In this document: positions 21,649 through 33,582 of the stretch, piece after piece
How the letters are laid out: each line of letters starts with the position of its first letter
Numbering within the stretch: position 1 is the first letter of the stretch
Source: Ettlia oleoabundans
Lineage: Eukaryota > Chlorophyta > Chlorophyceae > Chlamydomonadales
Assembly: GCA_019693395.1 (NCBI GenBank)
Contig: JAAMXP010002166.1
Location: 4,060-40,545, forward strand
DNA length: 36,486 nt
Direction: 5' to 3'
Program-made: the position numbers and the translations under genes
Notes under the pieces: generated by a model
Databases searched by the model: none
Seen by the model: the letters and a program-made list of their open reading frames with translations, nothing else
Told to the model about the DNA's origin: nothing

Positions 21649-24600
21649 CTACGCCTTGTCCACACGCACATACAACTGGCCAGTGGGCGTGAACATGGCC
21701 TGGGCAGAAAGTGTGTCTATCCTGGCAGGCAGCTGAATGGTTTCCCTGACAGAGGCAGCCACCCACTGGGAGCCTGAGGTGGTGGCCCCCGCTCCTATCG
21801 CTGGGCCTGCTGGGTCACCTTTGTGCTCCCCGCTAATTGTAACCATGCCGCTGCCCCAGCACTGCACACTCACCTGCATTGATATTGCAAGGCATGCAGG
21901 GGACCACGAGTGCAACAGCATGAATCAGTGCCTTGCAGGCAACCACATATCAGTCACAAGCCTGCAGCGCATTGCCTCTCAAGAGTTTTAAAGCACAGTA
22001 CTTTACCCAACCCCTCAACACCCTCCCCAATCGAGCGCCTTCCTTTGAAAACTCACCTCCTCAATTCTTAATCCCGGCATGATCATAAAAATTTCAAAGC
22101 CGTCTGGGGCAGCAGAGGCGGAGAAAGCTCGGTAGTTGCGCCCTGCAGCCACTAGCTCTTGCGGCTGCTGGTGCACAGGCACTAAGGGCGCAACCGCTGG
22201 AGGGCGCATCAGTGGCAGCGTTGGGGGCGCTTCTGAGGCTGTCGCGGCTCCTGGCTGGAAGCTGGCAGCCAGATATGTGGAGCCTTGCGCAGCCGGGGGC
22301 ACATAACTGCCGCCTACATTGGCTGCTAGAATGCCTGCTGCCGGCCCTCGCAGGCCTGCCGTCTGAAACAGCTGCTGCGCCTGCCGCTGCTGGAAGGGGT
22401 GGAATGATGCAGAAGGTGCCCGGGACACTGTTAGGTCAGCAGGCGGTAGACCGGCGCTGAGGGCTCGGCCCATGCTGAACCCCAACCCTGCTGGCTGCTG
22501 AGGCGTGGCATCAGCGCGAGGTCGCTTGGGGAGCGGCAATCCCGGGGGCTCCTCTGCAAGTCTATCTGGTACTGCTTCCGCCTGCAGCGACAGCTCAGAC
22601 AAGTGCAGGCCGCTGAGGCCTGAAGCGGCGCTGTCCCGAGCATCCGACTGGCGCTGCGGGGGGGGCTCAGGCGCCTGCTCAACCGGCAGCAGTGGCGGCA
22701 GCTGCGTGGGCGGCAGTTGCGACGGTGGCAGCCGCAATGGCGGCTGCTGGTGCTGCCGCCCCAGGTGTGGTGGTGAGTCGGCAAAGAACCAGTTCTCAAA
22801 GTGCAGGTTCAGCTGCTCTTGTTCACCATCGTCATACAGAATGCCGTGCAACTGCCTGCCCTCATCGTACCCCACCACTGCAGCATGAGACCATGGGGAG
22901 GGGTCCAGGCTCTCGAGAGGCACAGCCACAGCATTCGCACATACGCTCGCACAAGGGAAGGAGGAGCAGGTGCAGGCGACAGGCTGATGCAGCCACAGCA
23001 TGGACAGCGGCATGGACATCTGAAGCGACGTCATCAAAACCTGACATCTTGGTGACATCTTGGTGACGTTGGTGCAACCACAGAGCCGGACCTGTGGCAT
23101 AGTAGATTAGGTTGCCATCTGCCCACCAGACACCAATGCGTCTCCCCACCATGTCTTCTGGGGACGCCACAACCACTGGGCTGCTGTTGCGCAGTCGGGG
23201 TGTGTAGTGCTTGGGCTGAGTTGGCTGCAACGCCCAGCAGATTGATCAACAAGTGCAGGTCAAGCGGCACTTCACTCTAGCCATGCGATAAATCACTCAC
23301 AACAACTTAGGCAACCGTTCCTGACACAGTCATCAAGGTAAGGTTGGCCCAGTTCTGGTCTGAGGTGTAGACACAAGATCCGGTGACTCTTACCCGCAAC
23401 CTATGACTGGATGGGGCCCGCACCATGCCAGCATCTGCAGACTCAGTGGCGGCGGCACCCTGCTTGGAGGCCTTGCGCACTGCCGCGGCTGAAGGCGGGC
23501 GTGGCGGTATGCTCAACCCCGGCGCTGGAGCTGCTGGACGCGCTGCTTGCTTGATCCTGGATGCTGAAGAAGTTGTCGTGGCAGGCTGCGCATTTGCTGT
23601 TACTGCTGCAGCGGGCAGTTCCACCGGTGTCATTGCTGAAGGCACCGCCCTCGCTGCATTGGCTGCTGCTGTTGCACTTGACAAGGTAGGGAAGAGCTCC
23701 GTTGCAACTAGCATGCCTGCTGCGGCGGCTTGCTTTCCTGCTTGAGTTACTTGGGACCGGGAGTGCGAGCGGGAGCGGGAGCGGGAGCGCAAGCGGGAGG
23801 AGGGGGCCGGCTCTGGGGAGGTGATCAAAGGCAGGGCTCCGCCTCCCGTTGCAGTCGTCAGCTGCTCCACATCCTGGCCCCCCTCTAACACAGGCTGCCT
23901 TGACTGCCTGGTCTTGGTGGTAGACGGCTCAGCGGCTGTTCCTGCAGAGCTGGCGGCTGGAACTGCGGAATCCACGGGGATGTCTGCAATGATCTCACCA
24001 CCAGTATACGCCTGCATGTCAGAGGCATGAAGTCACAAGGCTAAACTTGTCCTAAACGTTGCAAGGGTAGCAAGAGTGAAATGCACATCTAGCTCCTTGC
24101 TTGCATTGTCTGATACGGAACCCTTGGTGTCGTGCAATATATTCGTGGTACAGGGAGCTTGAAAGAGCAGTTGCACATGCAGCGGGATGCCCACCTTTTC
24201 AAAGTCCAGCAGCTTGCTGTTGTATATTCTTTTCACTTGAAAGGACAGATCTGCAGCGAAGGCAGGCAGTAGAGTCACATTAGTGACCATAGGGTGTCCT
24301 TGTGCTAACAAAGTCAATGGCCCAGGATCAATGAGTGGGCGCATCGACAATCAGAAGATGAGATTGCATATGCATCTGCGCAAATTACTGTCAGATTGGC
24401 AGCAACAACCGTGGCGTTCCTTCCGCGGGGACCGACTGATCGCTGAGTGACAAATCTGGTGTTTGGCTGTTGTGTGCTGCTGCTGCTGTTTGAACTAGCA
24501 TCCAACAACGAATCTGCAAATAGGCCACCTCCCCGTACTAACCTGTCATGCTGGGTGGTGGGTTGAAGGACCGCCCCACACGGGCCTGCACGCGGGTGAT

Positions 24601-25528
24601 CTATTCTAAACCTTTGGCATTTCTTTCATGTTGGTCAATGTGTGTGCTGGGCGTATCGTACCAGAGGGGGCATGTTGCATTGCAAGGCCGGCAGTCCCTC
24701 AGATGACAAACCAAGGACCCCAGAACATTTGTCTGCACACAAAGTTGTGGTTGAATTGGCAGTGAGTGTGGCAATGTCGGCTCACCCAGCCCTTCTGCGC
24801 CAGCACGGACTCGAAGCCGCCTGCCTTCATGACCAGCCTGAAGAGCTTGAAGAGATCCATGGGGGCACGGTTGAACATTGCGGGCTGCAGATGAAGCAAC
24901 AGAAACTGCTGGCACCGCAGAAGGAGATGATGTATCCACGGTTGGGGGTCGCTATACAAGTGGGCAAGAGAGGCAGACAAGTGGGCACTGCCAGCCTTTG
25001 CACCATTGGAGGCTCACCGATGTGTCAAGGTTGCGGGACTGCATGAAGCGCGTCCAGACCTGCATGCGAGACGTTTCAGATTCCCAAAAGAGGCGCGATC
25101 AGCATTTGAAGGATAATGGACCCCCCAGCGTTGCGGGCAGGTCGGCCAGTATCAACAGCAGCGAGCGCCGTATGGAAGGACTGTCAGTGTGGCGGCTTGG
25201 AGAGCATACTACACCACTGTTGCACAAGCAACATCTTGAAATCACTAGAACTCCGTCAACAATTCTCGTGTTAAACACACAACAACCCATCACTCACCCC
25301 CATGAATTGCTCTCGGCTGTGCACAACAACCTTGGAGGCGCCGCTGGGGCTTGCTCCCGCCTCCGGTGCTGCTGCTGGTGCCAAACCTGGCGCTGAGCCG
25401 CCTGCTCTCACCTCTCGAGCTGGCTCCTCATTTCCAGAGACAACCATGCCGCCTGAAAGAGCGGGCTGTCCCAAACCTGCCTCGTCGAACCCATCCTCGC
25501 TGCGTCTGCTGGGTGTAGGCAGCTCCAT
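21649..25528 (-). CDS. ARID DNA-binding protein with Tudor-like and HSP20/alpha-crystallin domains
   Basis: Likely nuclear chromatin protein of 760 residues. Exons (- strand order) 25528-25298, 25059-25018, 24884-24786, 24600-24543, 24250-24195, 24011-23394, 23224-23092, 22877-22057, 21873-21649; all nine join in phase. The ARID (about 70-165) is assembled from five short exons: FMGVWTRFMQSRNLD, PMDLFKLFRLVMKAGGFESV, RVGRSFNPPPSMTDLSFQVK, YNSKLLDFEK. A low-complexity Ala/Ser/Pro region with an RS tract (SRLRSRSRSRSHSRS) follows. Residues about 391-446 are Tudor-like: GRRIGVWWADGNLIYYATVV, GYDEGRQLHG, ILYDDGEQEQLNL. After a Gln/Pro-rich linker, the C-terminus (about 668-755) is an alpha-crystallin fold: FEIFMIMPGLRIEEVSV, GMVTISGE, RETIQLPARID, TPTGQLYVRV. 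Plant ARID proteins with HSP20-like tails are known; the Tudor-like insert is the unusual part. The start at 25528 is the least certain point. Confidence 0.85.
23043..23074. repeat. 11-bp tandem repeat in an ARID-gene intron
   Basis: gacatcttggt occurs twice in tandem followed by a degenerate third copy, just inside the donor side of the intron between the Tudor exons. No function is evident. Confidence 0.8.
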
Positions 25529-26108
25529 GGCAACGTCTCCGTTGCTATGGGGACCTTGCTATGTGGGCACTCGCGTACCCCGCCCCTGTTGGCCAGAAGC
25601 TCAAGGTTGCGGGCAAGGCCGGGGCTGCTCCCCCGGAACTGCACTCCCAGGAACCTCCATGCGTGGCCTGACAACGTTCAAGGGGCACAAGTATTGCCCA
25701 AGGGGGTTCCAAAGTGTGTCACAAACTCTGGGGCTTGGGTTTCGTGTTTGTGCTACTTTCTACCTGCCTACGCTGTCAGCAGGGCTGGTTCAGGAAAAGC
25801 ACAGCTATAAATGCCAGATCCGAAGGAGAAGCTGAATTGTATGTCACGGGGCAGCCAGGGAGCCTGGGCTGACTATTGAATCCACGCAGGTTGTTGAGAG
25901 GTTGTTGCTGAGAGCTGATTTGGCAAAAGCGGGTGGCGACAGGGGCAGCCAAAGGGGAAGCAACACACAAAAGCAATGGACTAACGAGCATGGCAGATGG
26001 ATATAGCAGTCATAGTAGAGACCAGACTCGAACTGTTGAGCCGGGGGCCAGTAACAAGTGAACAAGTCAGCCATCAGCGCCGTCAGCGTGACGCAGCAGC
26101 AGGTGGGT
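25529..26108. other. ARID upstream region and VPS53 3' UTR
   Basis: 580 nt between tandem - strand genes. No exon recognised and no - strand TGTAA found. It should contain the VPS53 transcript end and the ARID-gene promoter. Confidence 0.45.
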
Positions 26109-29100
26109 CTAATTTTGGTCTCGCTGCATAAAGCGCAGGCTCTTGGAGCGGATGCCGCGCATCGTCTCCCGCATGCTCTCTCCTGCTGCCGCTGCCGAGG
26201 CCTTGGCGGCGGTTAGGTTGGGGTTGAGCTTGCCCAGCCGCGCCGCAACATCCTGCGCCGCTTTGGCCGCCGCGTTGCTGGTGCTGGGCTGCAGGCGCGG
26301 CATCTGCATCTGAGGAAGGCTGAAACCGGAGGCAGCGGAGCGCACAGCTGCCGGCGGGCCGTCGGCTGACAGCAGTGGGCGTCCCGTGCGACGGTTGAAC
26401 TGCTCCAGCACTGCCTGGTACTCGCCGCGCTTCAGCACCTGCACACAGCAGCACTGGAGGTGCAACTGTAGGATGATCGGTGGTGTGGATGGGGGGAACG
26501 GTACAAGTGGGTTGGTGTGCATAAGCCAGGCGCCGCAAGATGACAACAGAGATTGCAGTGTGACAGCTTGCTAAACATACATCTTCTGCAGAAACTTGCA
26601 GCAATCTAGCCTCTCAGCGCTATGCATCCCTCCCAAAAGCCACTGCGTCTGCATTCCCTGCCACCTGCCAATCCCATGGGTGTCACGATGCTTTTTCCCT
26701 CCCCCATTCACCCACTCACCTTGAGGTCAGCTATGCGGTGGAAGTCTGAGGGCGAGCCATGCGGCATCAGCTCAAAGAAAGTGTCCACCATGCCCTCCGG
26801 CGGTGACCCCACCACCTTGAGCACAGCCTCAGCCCGCCCCAGGTGGGCGTTGACGTCGGAGGCAAATGATTGCACCCCCGCTGCATCCAGCTGCCCTCCA
26901 GCCTTGGCCAGGTCAGACAGCTGCCCCTTGATGACCTCGGTGTCCAGCCGCATCTGAAGCAGCGATGTGTGGCGGGGTGTGTGAGTGGAGGGTTGGGGAT
27001 GGGGTGCTGGGGTGGTAGGGCCATGATGGAATGCAGGGTGGCAAGAGCACGCGCTGGCATTGGGATGGCGTGCAGGTATGTGTGTGTTGATTGCCAACGT
27101 TGGACAACATTTGGACCATCCGCGTCGCAGCAGGACATCCTCTCCTTCAGCGCACTGAGCGCATTGCTGCCTAGGGCTGTCATAACAATCCACCAGTTTC
27201 CAGCCGGAATAAATTTGTGACGGTGCACTGCACACCTGCTGGCAGCCAATGTCAGAGATTTTGCGGCAGCGGAACACGTTTTCGTAGAATCGCGGCGCAA
27301 AGGAGCGCAGCAGCCTGTCACAGAAGAAGCGAAAGTAGTTGGGCGGCATGGCTGAACCCAGACGGGAGCCCACATCCGCCAGTATGCGGCGGAAGGCACC
27401 CACGTACTCGCTCTGGTCCCCAGCCTGCAAGGTTAGGAGAGAGGGAAGGGTCACAGCATTCAGAGCAGTATTGAGATGAGAGGTGCAAAGTTGAACGCAC
27501 TTCTCAGTGCAAAGGTGCAACAACGACAGGGTTGCAAGCAGTTCCTTAGCGAAGGCAATAACAATGACGCAGGGCAGTATTGGGTGGTGCATATACTTCA
27601 ATGGCGAGCGGCGGGCAACAGAGTATATGGGTGGGCAGGCGTGCGGAAAGCAGGCAGGCGCATGGGGTTTGTCAAAAAGGAAAAAAGCTCGACTTGCCCA
27701 ATCCATCAGGACATTCAGAAACCTTTTCAGCACAAAGCCTACCATCGCAGTGCACCCTACCCAACCCATCCAGCCAACTTCAGCTGCCCGGCCAGCCAGC
27801 CAGTCCCCGCCCACCATTTCCATTCCCGCCCAGTTGATGCGCGCCATGGCCCCTAACGCGCCTTCCAGCCTTGTCTCTATGCCCAGCAGCAGCGCCGCTA
27901 GGCAGGCGGTGATAACACCCTGGAACTCATCCTCCTCCTCGCTCATGTCAACCCTGCAGGGGAGCGTACGCGACAGGCCAAGGCAGGAACCCAGGCAGTG
28001 GGCAGCGTGTACAGCATGGGCACCGACCATGGAAAGTTCAAGGGTTGTGCAAGGGTCAAAGTCAGTAGAAGCAATGCTGATTCGTTTGTTGACTGAAAAC
28101 AAAGAAAAGGCCACATGAGAACCGGCGGATAATAGAATCAATCTATTGGGAAAGGATCACAGCAGACACTCGATGCGAGACAGCATCCACACAGCAGCAT
28201 TCCATCCAACGAGCCAGAAGAAGGCCAGGGAGCGGCCCACAAGGCGCTTAAGTGGGGATCTCCAGGCGGCATGTTGGCTTGCTCCCAACTCGCCCGGCCA
28301 TCACCATACAACACACAGTCTCCAACTGCTAACCCAGTCCGCCCAGCCCCACCTAGACGCTAGCTCAGCAGGTTCCAGCTTGGCTGCCAGCGTGCGTGCC
28401 AGCTGGCGCACCATCTCCTGGCAGTGCTCCGCGGTACTGACAATGAGACAAATCACTCCTATGTCGTCATCACTCAATCTGACGTGCCACTCATTTGCGC
28501 CCAGCACCGCAGGAGCACTCAGGCTGGCGGAGGCGGGTTTGGGCAAGCGGGCCACCAGGCGCGCAGCGTAGGCACGGTACACACGCTGCACAGGCAGGCA
28601 GCGATAAGATATAGGCAAACATGTGGCAGAGAAGAGTGGAGGAGCTGCTCCCCCACAGCACACTGGCAGGCGCTGAACAGCAACGTGCAGAAGACAGTGC
28701 TGCGATCAGAGGTTCATTGACAGATGGCCAACAGGTCATGGTACTACCCACATAACCCACCCGCACCTGCAGCACATGACACCCTCTCCCAACCACCTCA
28801 CCTGGAAGACCACGGCCAGCTCCAGCAGGGGCCTGCCACGTGTGACCCTCCCCACACAGTCCCTCATCTCCGCCTTCAGCGCCTCCACCAATTCGTTGCT
28901 GCTGCGCAGGATTCGCAGGTCGCCCGACAGGGGCTGCCAGCTCTCCTCTCTCATCAGCCGCTCCAGCCCTGCCATCAGGTCATGCTCCACATGCTCAAAG
29001 TAGACACTGCAGAAGAGCAGGAGGAAGAAAGCAGGAACAACCATGCGTGGGCTCCAGTATAGAAGGGTGGCGCACAAGGTGGTGGTGGTGTTGGTGGTTG

Positions 29101-31779
29101 GGGTGGGCGGGTGGGTGGGTGGGTGGGTGGGTGGGTGGGGGGGGCGCACGCGCAGCGGCGGCGGGCACACTTGCTCTAAGCAGGCTTGCATTGCCCCAGC
29201 CATAAGCAGGCACTAATCTGGCTGGTACTTCAGCCCAGGTAGCAAAGAAATCCTGCCATGGCTGGCACGTGAGCTTTATGTGCACGACGCCACTCCTCAG
29301 CAGCGCACCCGAGGTAAGGCAAAAAAACTGAGGAAATGCTGCCCTTGAAATGGGTCTTGGCCACAGCCGCCGAGGTGGCATGCTCCTGGAGTAGGGGTGG
29401 GCGTGCGCGTTGTGCACATGTTAGCCTTATGCTACTTCTCGGTGCTGTGTTGGTTGTGTGGAAAAAAGCACTGAAATATCGCTGTGAGGCTCTTGCCAAC
29501 TGCCAGTTGCCATTTGCCAACTCTTCGCAATGCAACCTCTTTCTCCCCCATCCACCCACCAACCTGCTCCTTACGGCGCTCTGGCGACTCATTCTGTCCC
29601 ACTCGCTGCTTCTCGCGTGCCAACTTCTCATACCGCTGGCGAACATGGGATGCTGGGCTGCTGTCATCTGATGGCGGCACGGTGCTGCCCACGCCAACAA
29701 CCTCGACATTTTCGCTGGTGGTGGGCTCGCGATCCACAGCGCCCTCGAATCGCCGCGCCATCTCACTCTCAAAAATGTTGGTGGCCTCTACAGCCTTCAA
29801 CAGGTTGTCCACCTGCTGCGGCAGCTCAGATGACTGCACAGCGGAGCAACACGGGGGCCAAGAAGTTGCTTGCACTTATGCTGGGTATGGGATACAGTGC
29901 AACCACGGGAGGCAGGTACCAGAACACAATCTTACGACAAAGGCGAGCGAGGGCGCCACTGTATGCAAGCCTTTTGCAGTCAGGCGACTGCTGTCGGTAC
30001 AAGGTGCCTCCAGGGGATGCACAGAAATAAAGTGCAGTAGGAGGAGGCACACCTTGAGATCCAGTATCTCCGCCAGCATCGTCTTCGTGATGTTGCAGAA
30101 CATGATGCACAGCAACTGCGGCACATGCCAGCCTGGCGGGAAGATGGCCCAGATGTTTTTTCGTGCCTCCAGCCGCTTCAGCAGCCACTTGTAGCGGTTG
30201 ACAGTGCGCTCTAGGCGTGCTGTCTCCCCTATGGTGGCAAAGATCTGGGTGTACACACCCATCTCACGCTTGCACACCGCATCTATCAGCTCATCCCGAG
30301 CCTGCTAGCAGTTGAAGACTGGCAGCGCAGCGCATGCTAGTAAGGAACCAACCCATTATGCTTGCAGCAGGGTCTTTAGGTTGGAGGTGGCAAGTGGCAG
30401 TACATATGTGCCAGGTTGACGCAATACTAGTCAGCAAGGACCTGCCAGCTATCGCCAACACCCACCCCTGGCACAAAACCAACATGTGCCAGCCAGGAAC
30501 TGGCCTACCCTGGCATTCAGCGAGCAGCAACAGCAGCACCACCCCGACTCACAACGCCAGCCCCCCTGGCAGCCCACCTGATACCCCAAGGCCTCCACCA
30601 CCATGCAGCAGGAGCGCAAGCGCTCCAACAGCAGCGGGCTTGGCGCCTCCTCCCCCAGCAGCTCAAACTCGCGCAGCGTGTTGATCTGCAGGCTGCGCTC
30701 CAGGGCTGTCAACCGCCCCTTGAGCTCCGCCACCTTTGGGATGTGCACATACGACTGGAAATGTGAGGACAGCTGTTGCACAGCTTCCAACAGGTGGGCC
30801 GCCTCGGCATACTCGTGCCGCTCCACAGACAGCTGCAGCTGGTCTGAAGGGAATGACAGGCAGAGGGAAATGCGGGTGCAGGAGTTGAGCGACCAAGAAC
30901 AGCAGGGCCAAATGGCACCAAGCCAGCTGGCACATACAACTGCGCCAGCACAAGACCGCAATAGCAGCAAAAATGACAAAGGCAAGGTTGGTCTTGCCAC
31001 CCTTCATGTATTCATGTGACATCAGCTGCGACTCAGCGCCATACACTCTCACGCACCCACTGCGTTGACAAGCATAGACAAGCGGCGCAGAGCAGTGATG
31101 GTGGCGGTGAGGTGCTTCTTGGCGTAATCCAGCTTTTTAATATCTCGGCATATCTCTTGCACCATCAGCTCGCTCTGCTCTGCCTTGCGCTGGATCTCGT
31201 GGATGCGTGAAAAGAGCTCCTCAATGGTGCCACGAGCATCCGCTAGGTCAGCCCGAGCCCGCGCCCCGCTGCTGCTCTGAGCGCGCACGGCCGCAAGGAT
31301 TTCGGCATCCACACGCTGGACCTGCAGGGATGGAAACAGGCATTTGGCAGGTGGGTGGCTGCTACAGGCAGGCAGACTAAGTGTGCAGGTTACCTGCAAG
31401 CAGCACAGGCTGGCTGTGTGTGCGCAACTGGCATAACAAGCCACTAAGGATTACCCTTCTCCATTGGGCTTTACATTGTCGGCATACCTTATGCCTGAGC
31501 GTGACAACCAGCGGGTCCAACTCCACCAAGGATGTTTCTGCAGCCGGTGGGGCCAAGGGGGAATGACCTATATTGCAATCGCCGTGCCCCGTGTGCAAGC
31601 AGAGCGCTGGGCGGCCACCATTGCAGTATCCTGGCTATCCAGACTCATCAGCAGCACACCCACAGCGCACCTGTGGGGAACATGCTATTCACATAGCGCT
31701 GCACGTCGAAATTAGCGCTGTTGAAAGGGTCTGGTTGACCATCTTCAGCACCGGGACTGACTGCCGCCTTTGGCGCCAT
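26109..31779 (-). CDS. VPS53: VPS53, subunit of the GARP/EARP tethering complexes
   Basis: Tethers endosome-derived vesicles at the trans-Golgi network (GARP) or recycling endosomes (EARP), with VPS51, VPS52 and VPS54 or VPS50. Exons (- strand order) 31779-31671, 31537-31488, 31321-31057, 30843-30578, 30301-30053, 29833-29564, 29385-29309, 29006-28802, 28585-28353, 27953-27815, 27424-27236, 26953-26720, 26438-26109; 871 residues. Signatures: NFDVQRYVNSMFPT at the N-terminus, the coiled coil ICRDIKKLDYAKKHLTATIT, YKWLLKRLEARKNIWAIFP, ESEMARRFEG, THFKGSISSVFLPYLGVYFE, DDIGVICLIVSTAEHC, GDQSEYVGAFRRIL, RFYENVFRCRKISDIGCQQ, and AEAVLKVVGSPPEGMVDTFF. The terminal exon adds an Ala-rich tail of about 75 residues. 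All 13 exons fit in phase. The intron between exons 7 and 8 holds a (CCCA)n tract on the coding strand. Divergent from the PP1 inhibitor gene. Confidence 0.94.
29101..29144 (+). repeat. (GGGT)n tract in a VPS53 intron
   Basis: At least seven GGGT units followed by a G run. On the VPS53 coding strand this is (CCCA)n, upstream of the acceptor at 29007. The + strand could form a G-quadruplex. Confidence 0.95.
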
Positions 31780-32160
31780 GGTTGCCATCGGATGGCACCG
31801 CAGCAAGCAGTGGGCCGTCTGAGGGCCTCAGCCACGCCGAGAGCCCAGCACACTTGATCACTCGCCTCCCTGCTGTTTGCCTCGCTTTGGTTTTGCCGCC
31901 ATCTGCGATACTATAAATGTGAAATTGAAAGTGCGCGAAGAGAGAAAGCATCTCAGCCAGCCTGGCGTGGCGCCTAGGCGCGCCTCCAAGTCGAAGGGGA
32001 GGCGGACGTCAGGTCGCTTTTCGCTGTCGCCTGTTCCTGCCCCGCGTCCTACACGTCTTTCTTCAAGTCATAGGCCCTAGTGCTGTTAGCCGTGTCTAGA
32101 AACCCGTGGCGGCGGTGCCCTGCGTACTTCTAGGCTCCGGAGAGTGGGCGCCACGGCAGC
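31780..32160. other. Divergent upstream region of VPS53 and PP1 inhibitor-3
   Basis: 381 nt between two start codons. TATAAA on the + strand at 31912-31917 is a possible TATA box for the inhibitor gene, about 245 nt before its ATG. Confidence 0.5.
31912..31917 (+). promoter_or_regulatory. Possible TATA box of the PP1 inhibitor-3 gene
   Basis: TATAAA in the divergent intergenic region, oriented toward the + strand gene. Position and sequence are the only support. Confidence 0.3.
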
Positions 32161-32265
32161 ATGGCGTCCACCCTTGCCTTCCTGAGCCACGGTATCGCCG
32201 TGCAGCACAGTGACAGTGGTGGGGGCGTCGCCCTGACGGTGGTCGAGCACCCGCCGCCTGCAGGC

Positions 32266-32318
<53 letters not shown>

Positions 32319-33010
32319 GCAACAACTATCGCCACTTTCGCCGCCACAGCAGCATCATGCATCAGGCGCGTTCACAGGTGCGGGATTATCTGTATGCCTG
32401 TCCTGTGCCCATGCCCTACTTACAGGGAGCCAGCGGAGCCATCTCTTGAATGGCACCCCATGCTTCTCTTCTTTTGCACATGCGCACTGCAGAGCATTTG
32501 GTGCTACGTTTGGTGCCCAAGAAGAAGAAGAAGGAAAAGATTCGGCAGGTGCATTCCTAGTTTTCAATCTTGTTGGGTGCTGGCTGCAGCCACATAACAT
32601 GCACATATGGTGAGGTGTGCATCAACGACTGCTGGGCTGGCATTGAGTAACCACGGCGCATGGGCTGTTGATGCAGGGTGTGCGATGGGCTGAGGATGTG
32701 GTTGATAACGAGTTCATGAACAAGAAAAAATCAAAAAGTGAGTGCTTGCCAGCCACTTCAGTCTTGGAAACCGTGCTGCCCTGAACTGTCTACAGTTATG
32801 CCGCGCAGCTTGTTAGCTCTGCCACGGCGTGGACCACACGCATGGTATGTCATGTCATTCTCTTCTCAAGTGCACATCGTGCTTTTCGCAGAGTGCTGCA
32901 TTTTCCACAAGCAGCGGCAATTTGGGGAATGGAGTGACAACGAGGACAGCGATGCAGAATGTGATTGTCGTGATGGCTCTCACTCAAAACAGCAACAACA
33001 GGCAATGTAA
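32161..33010 (+). CDS. Protein phosphatase 1 inhibitor-3 (PPP1R11/YPI1 family)
   Basis: Small, disordered nuclear regulator that binds and inhibits the PP1 catalytic subunit. Exons 32161-32377, 32493-32548, 32677-32737, 32892-33010; 150 residues. The conserved core is LVLRLVPKKKKKEKI, then GVRWAEDVVDNEFMNKKKSK, then KCCIFHKQRQFGEWSDNEDS, then a Cys/His/Asp tail. VDNE, KKSKKCCIF and the F-x-E/D block are diagnostic for the family. The PP1-docking motif (RVxF; KKVxW in human) reads RQGVRW here, so the basic residues just before Val are replaced by Gln-Gly, with Arg one step further out. Residues 39-55 form a polyglutamine tract. Divergent from VPS53. Confidence 0.93.
32275..32325 (+). repeat. 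CAG/CAA repeat encoding polyglutamine
   Basis: 17 consecutive Gln codons in exon 1 of the PP1 inhibitor gene: 11 CAG in a row, then mixed CAA and CAG. The pure CAG part is a likely length-variable microsatellite. Confidence 0.95.
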
Positions 33011-33582
33011 AGTCAAGAAGCAGCCTGCACGTAGCCATCGCCACTTCAGTTGTTGTCAGTTGTCATGTCATTTCTTCCATCCCACCATCCTGCTCTACCG
33101 TCGCACTCGTGTCTGGTTTCGCGTGGTTGGCTACTCCTCCTTTGCTTTCGACTCCTGCTTGTCCTGCTCTGTCTGCTGTGAGTTTTGCTCCATCTGCTGT
33201 GCATCTTTGACTTCGATGTTTTTCTCAGCTCTAAGCTAACAATTGATTAAATCTTATCAAATTTAAGGAAGCCCCAAACGCGCAGCTGCTTCGAACAGAT
33301 GCATCGCTCGCAGTACAGGGGGGCACGCATTTGGGCAAGAATCAACCAAGACATCAGCCGGCTGTATCTAGCCAGGATGTCTGCTCAGGATTTCTGCTCA
33401 AAAGATCACAAATGCAAATTTTTTTGAGGACAGGACATGTCACCTCAAGCAAGAATATGAGGTGGGGTTGCTGTTGCTGAAAGGCGCGAGGCATTGGGCA
33501 CCGCCTGCCAGGCATATAATTTACTGCTGCTCCGCTCTGGTGGGCCAGTGTGTGGGCTGTTTTGTCCCCATATTAGCAGTCT
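33011..33582. other. Convergent 3' region of PP1 inhibitor-3 and LHC-like genes
   Basis: 572 nt, T/C-rich in the first half and A/T-richer around 33238-33268. No exon recognised. TGTAA overlaps the inhibitor stop codon (33006-33010), probably by chance; no other copy is seen on either strand. Confidence 0.45.

Noticed and set aside
24033..24350. 105-codon open frame as a separate small gene
   Set aside because: It contains the ARID exon 24195-24250 (DLSFQVKRIYNSKLLDFEK) flanked by tgcag acceptor and gtgggc donor; the rest is intron.
26708..28141. 477-codon open frame on the - strand
   Set aside because: Reads through VPS53 introns. It contains genuine VPS53 exons 10 to 12, but the sequence between them does not match the family and is bounded by good splice sites, so it is not a separate gene.
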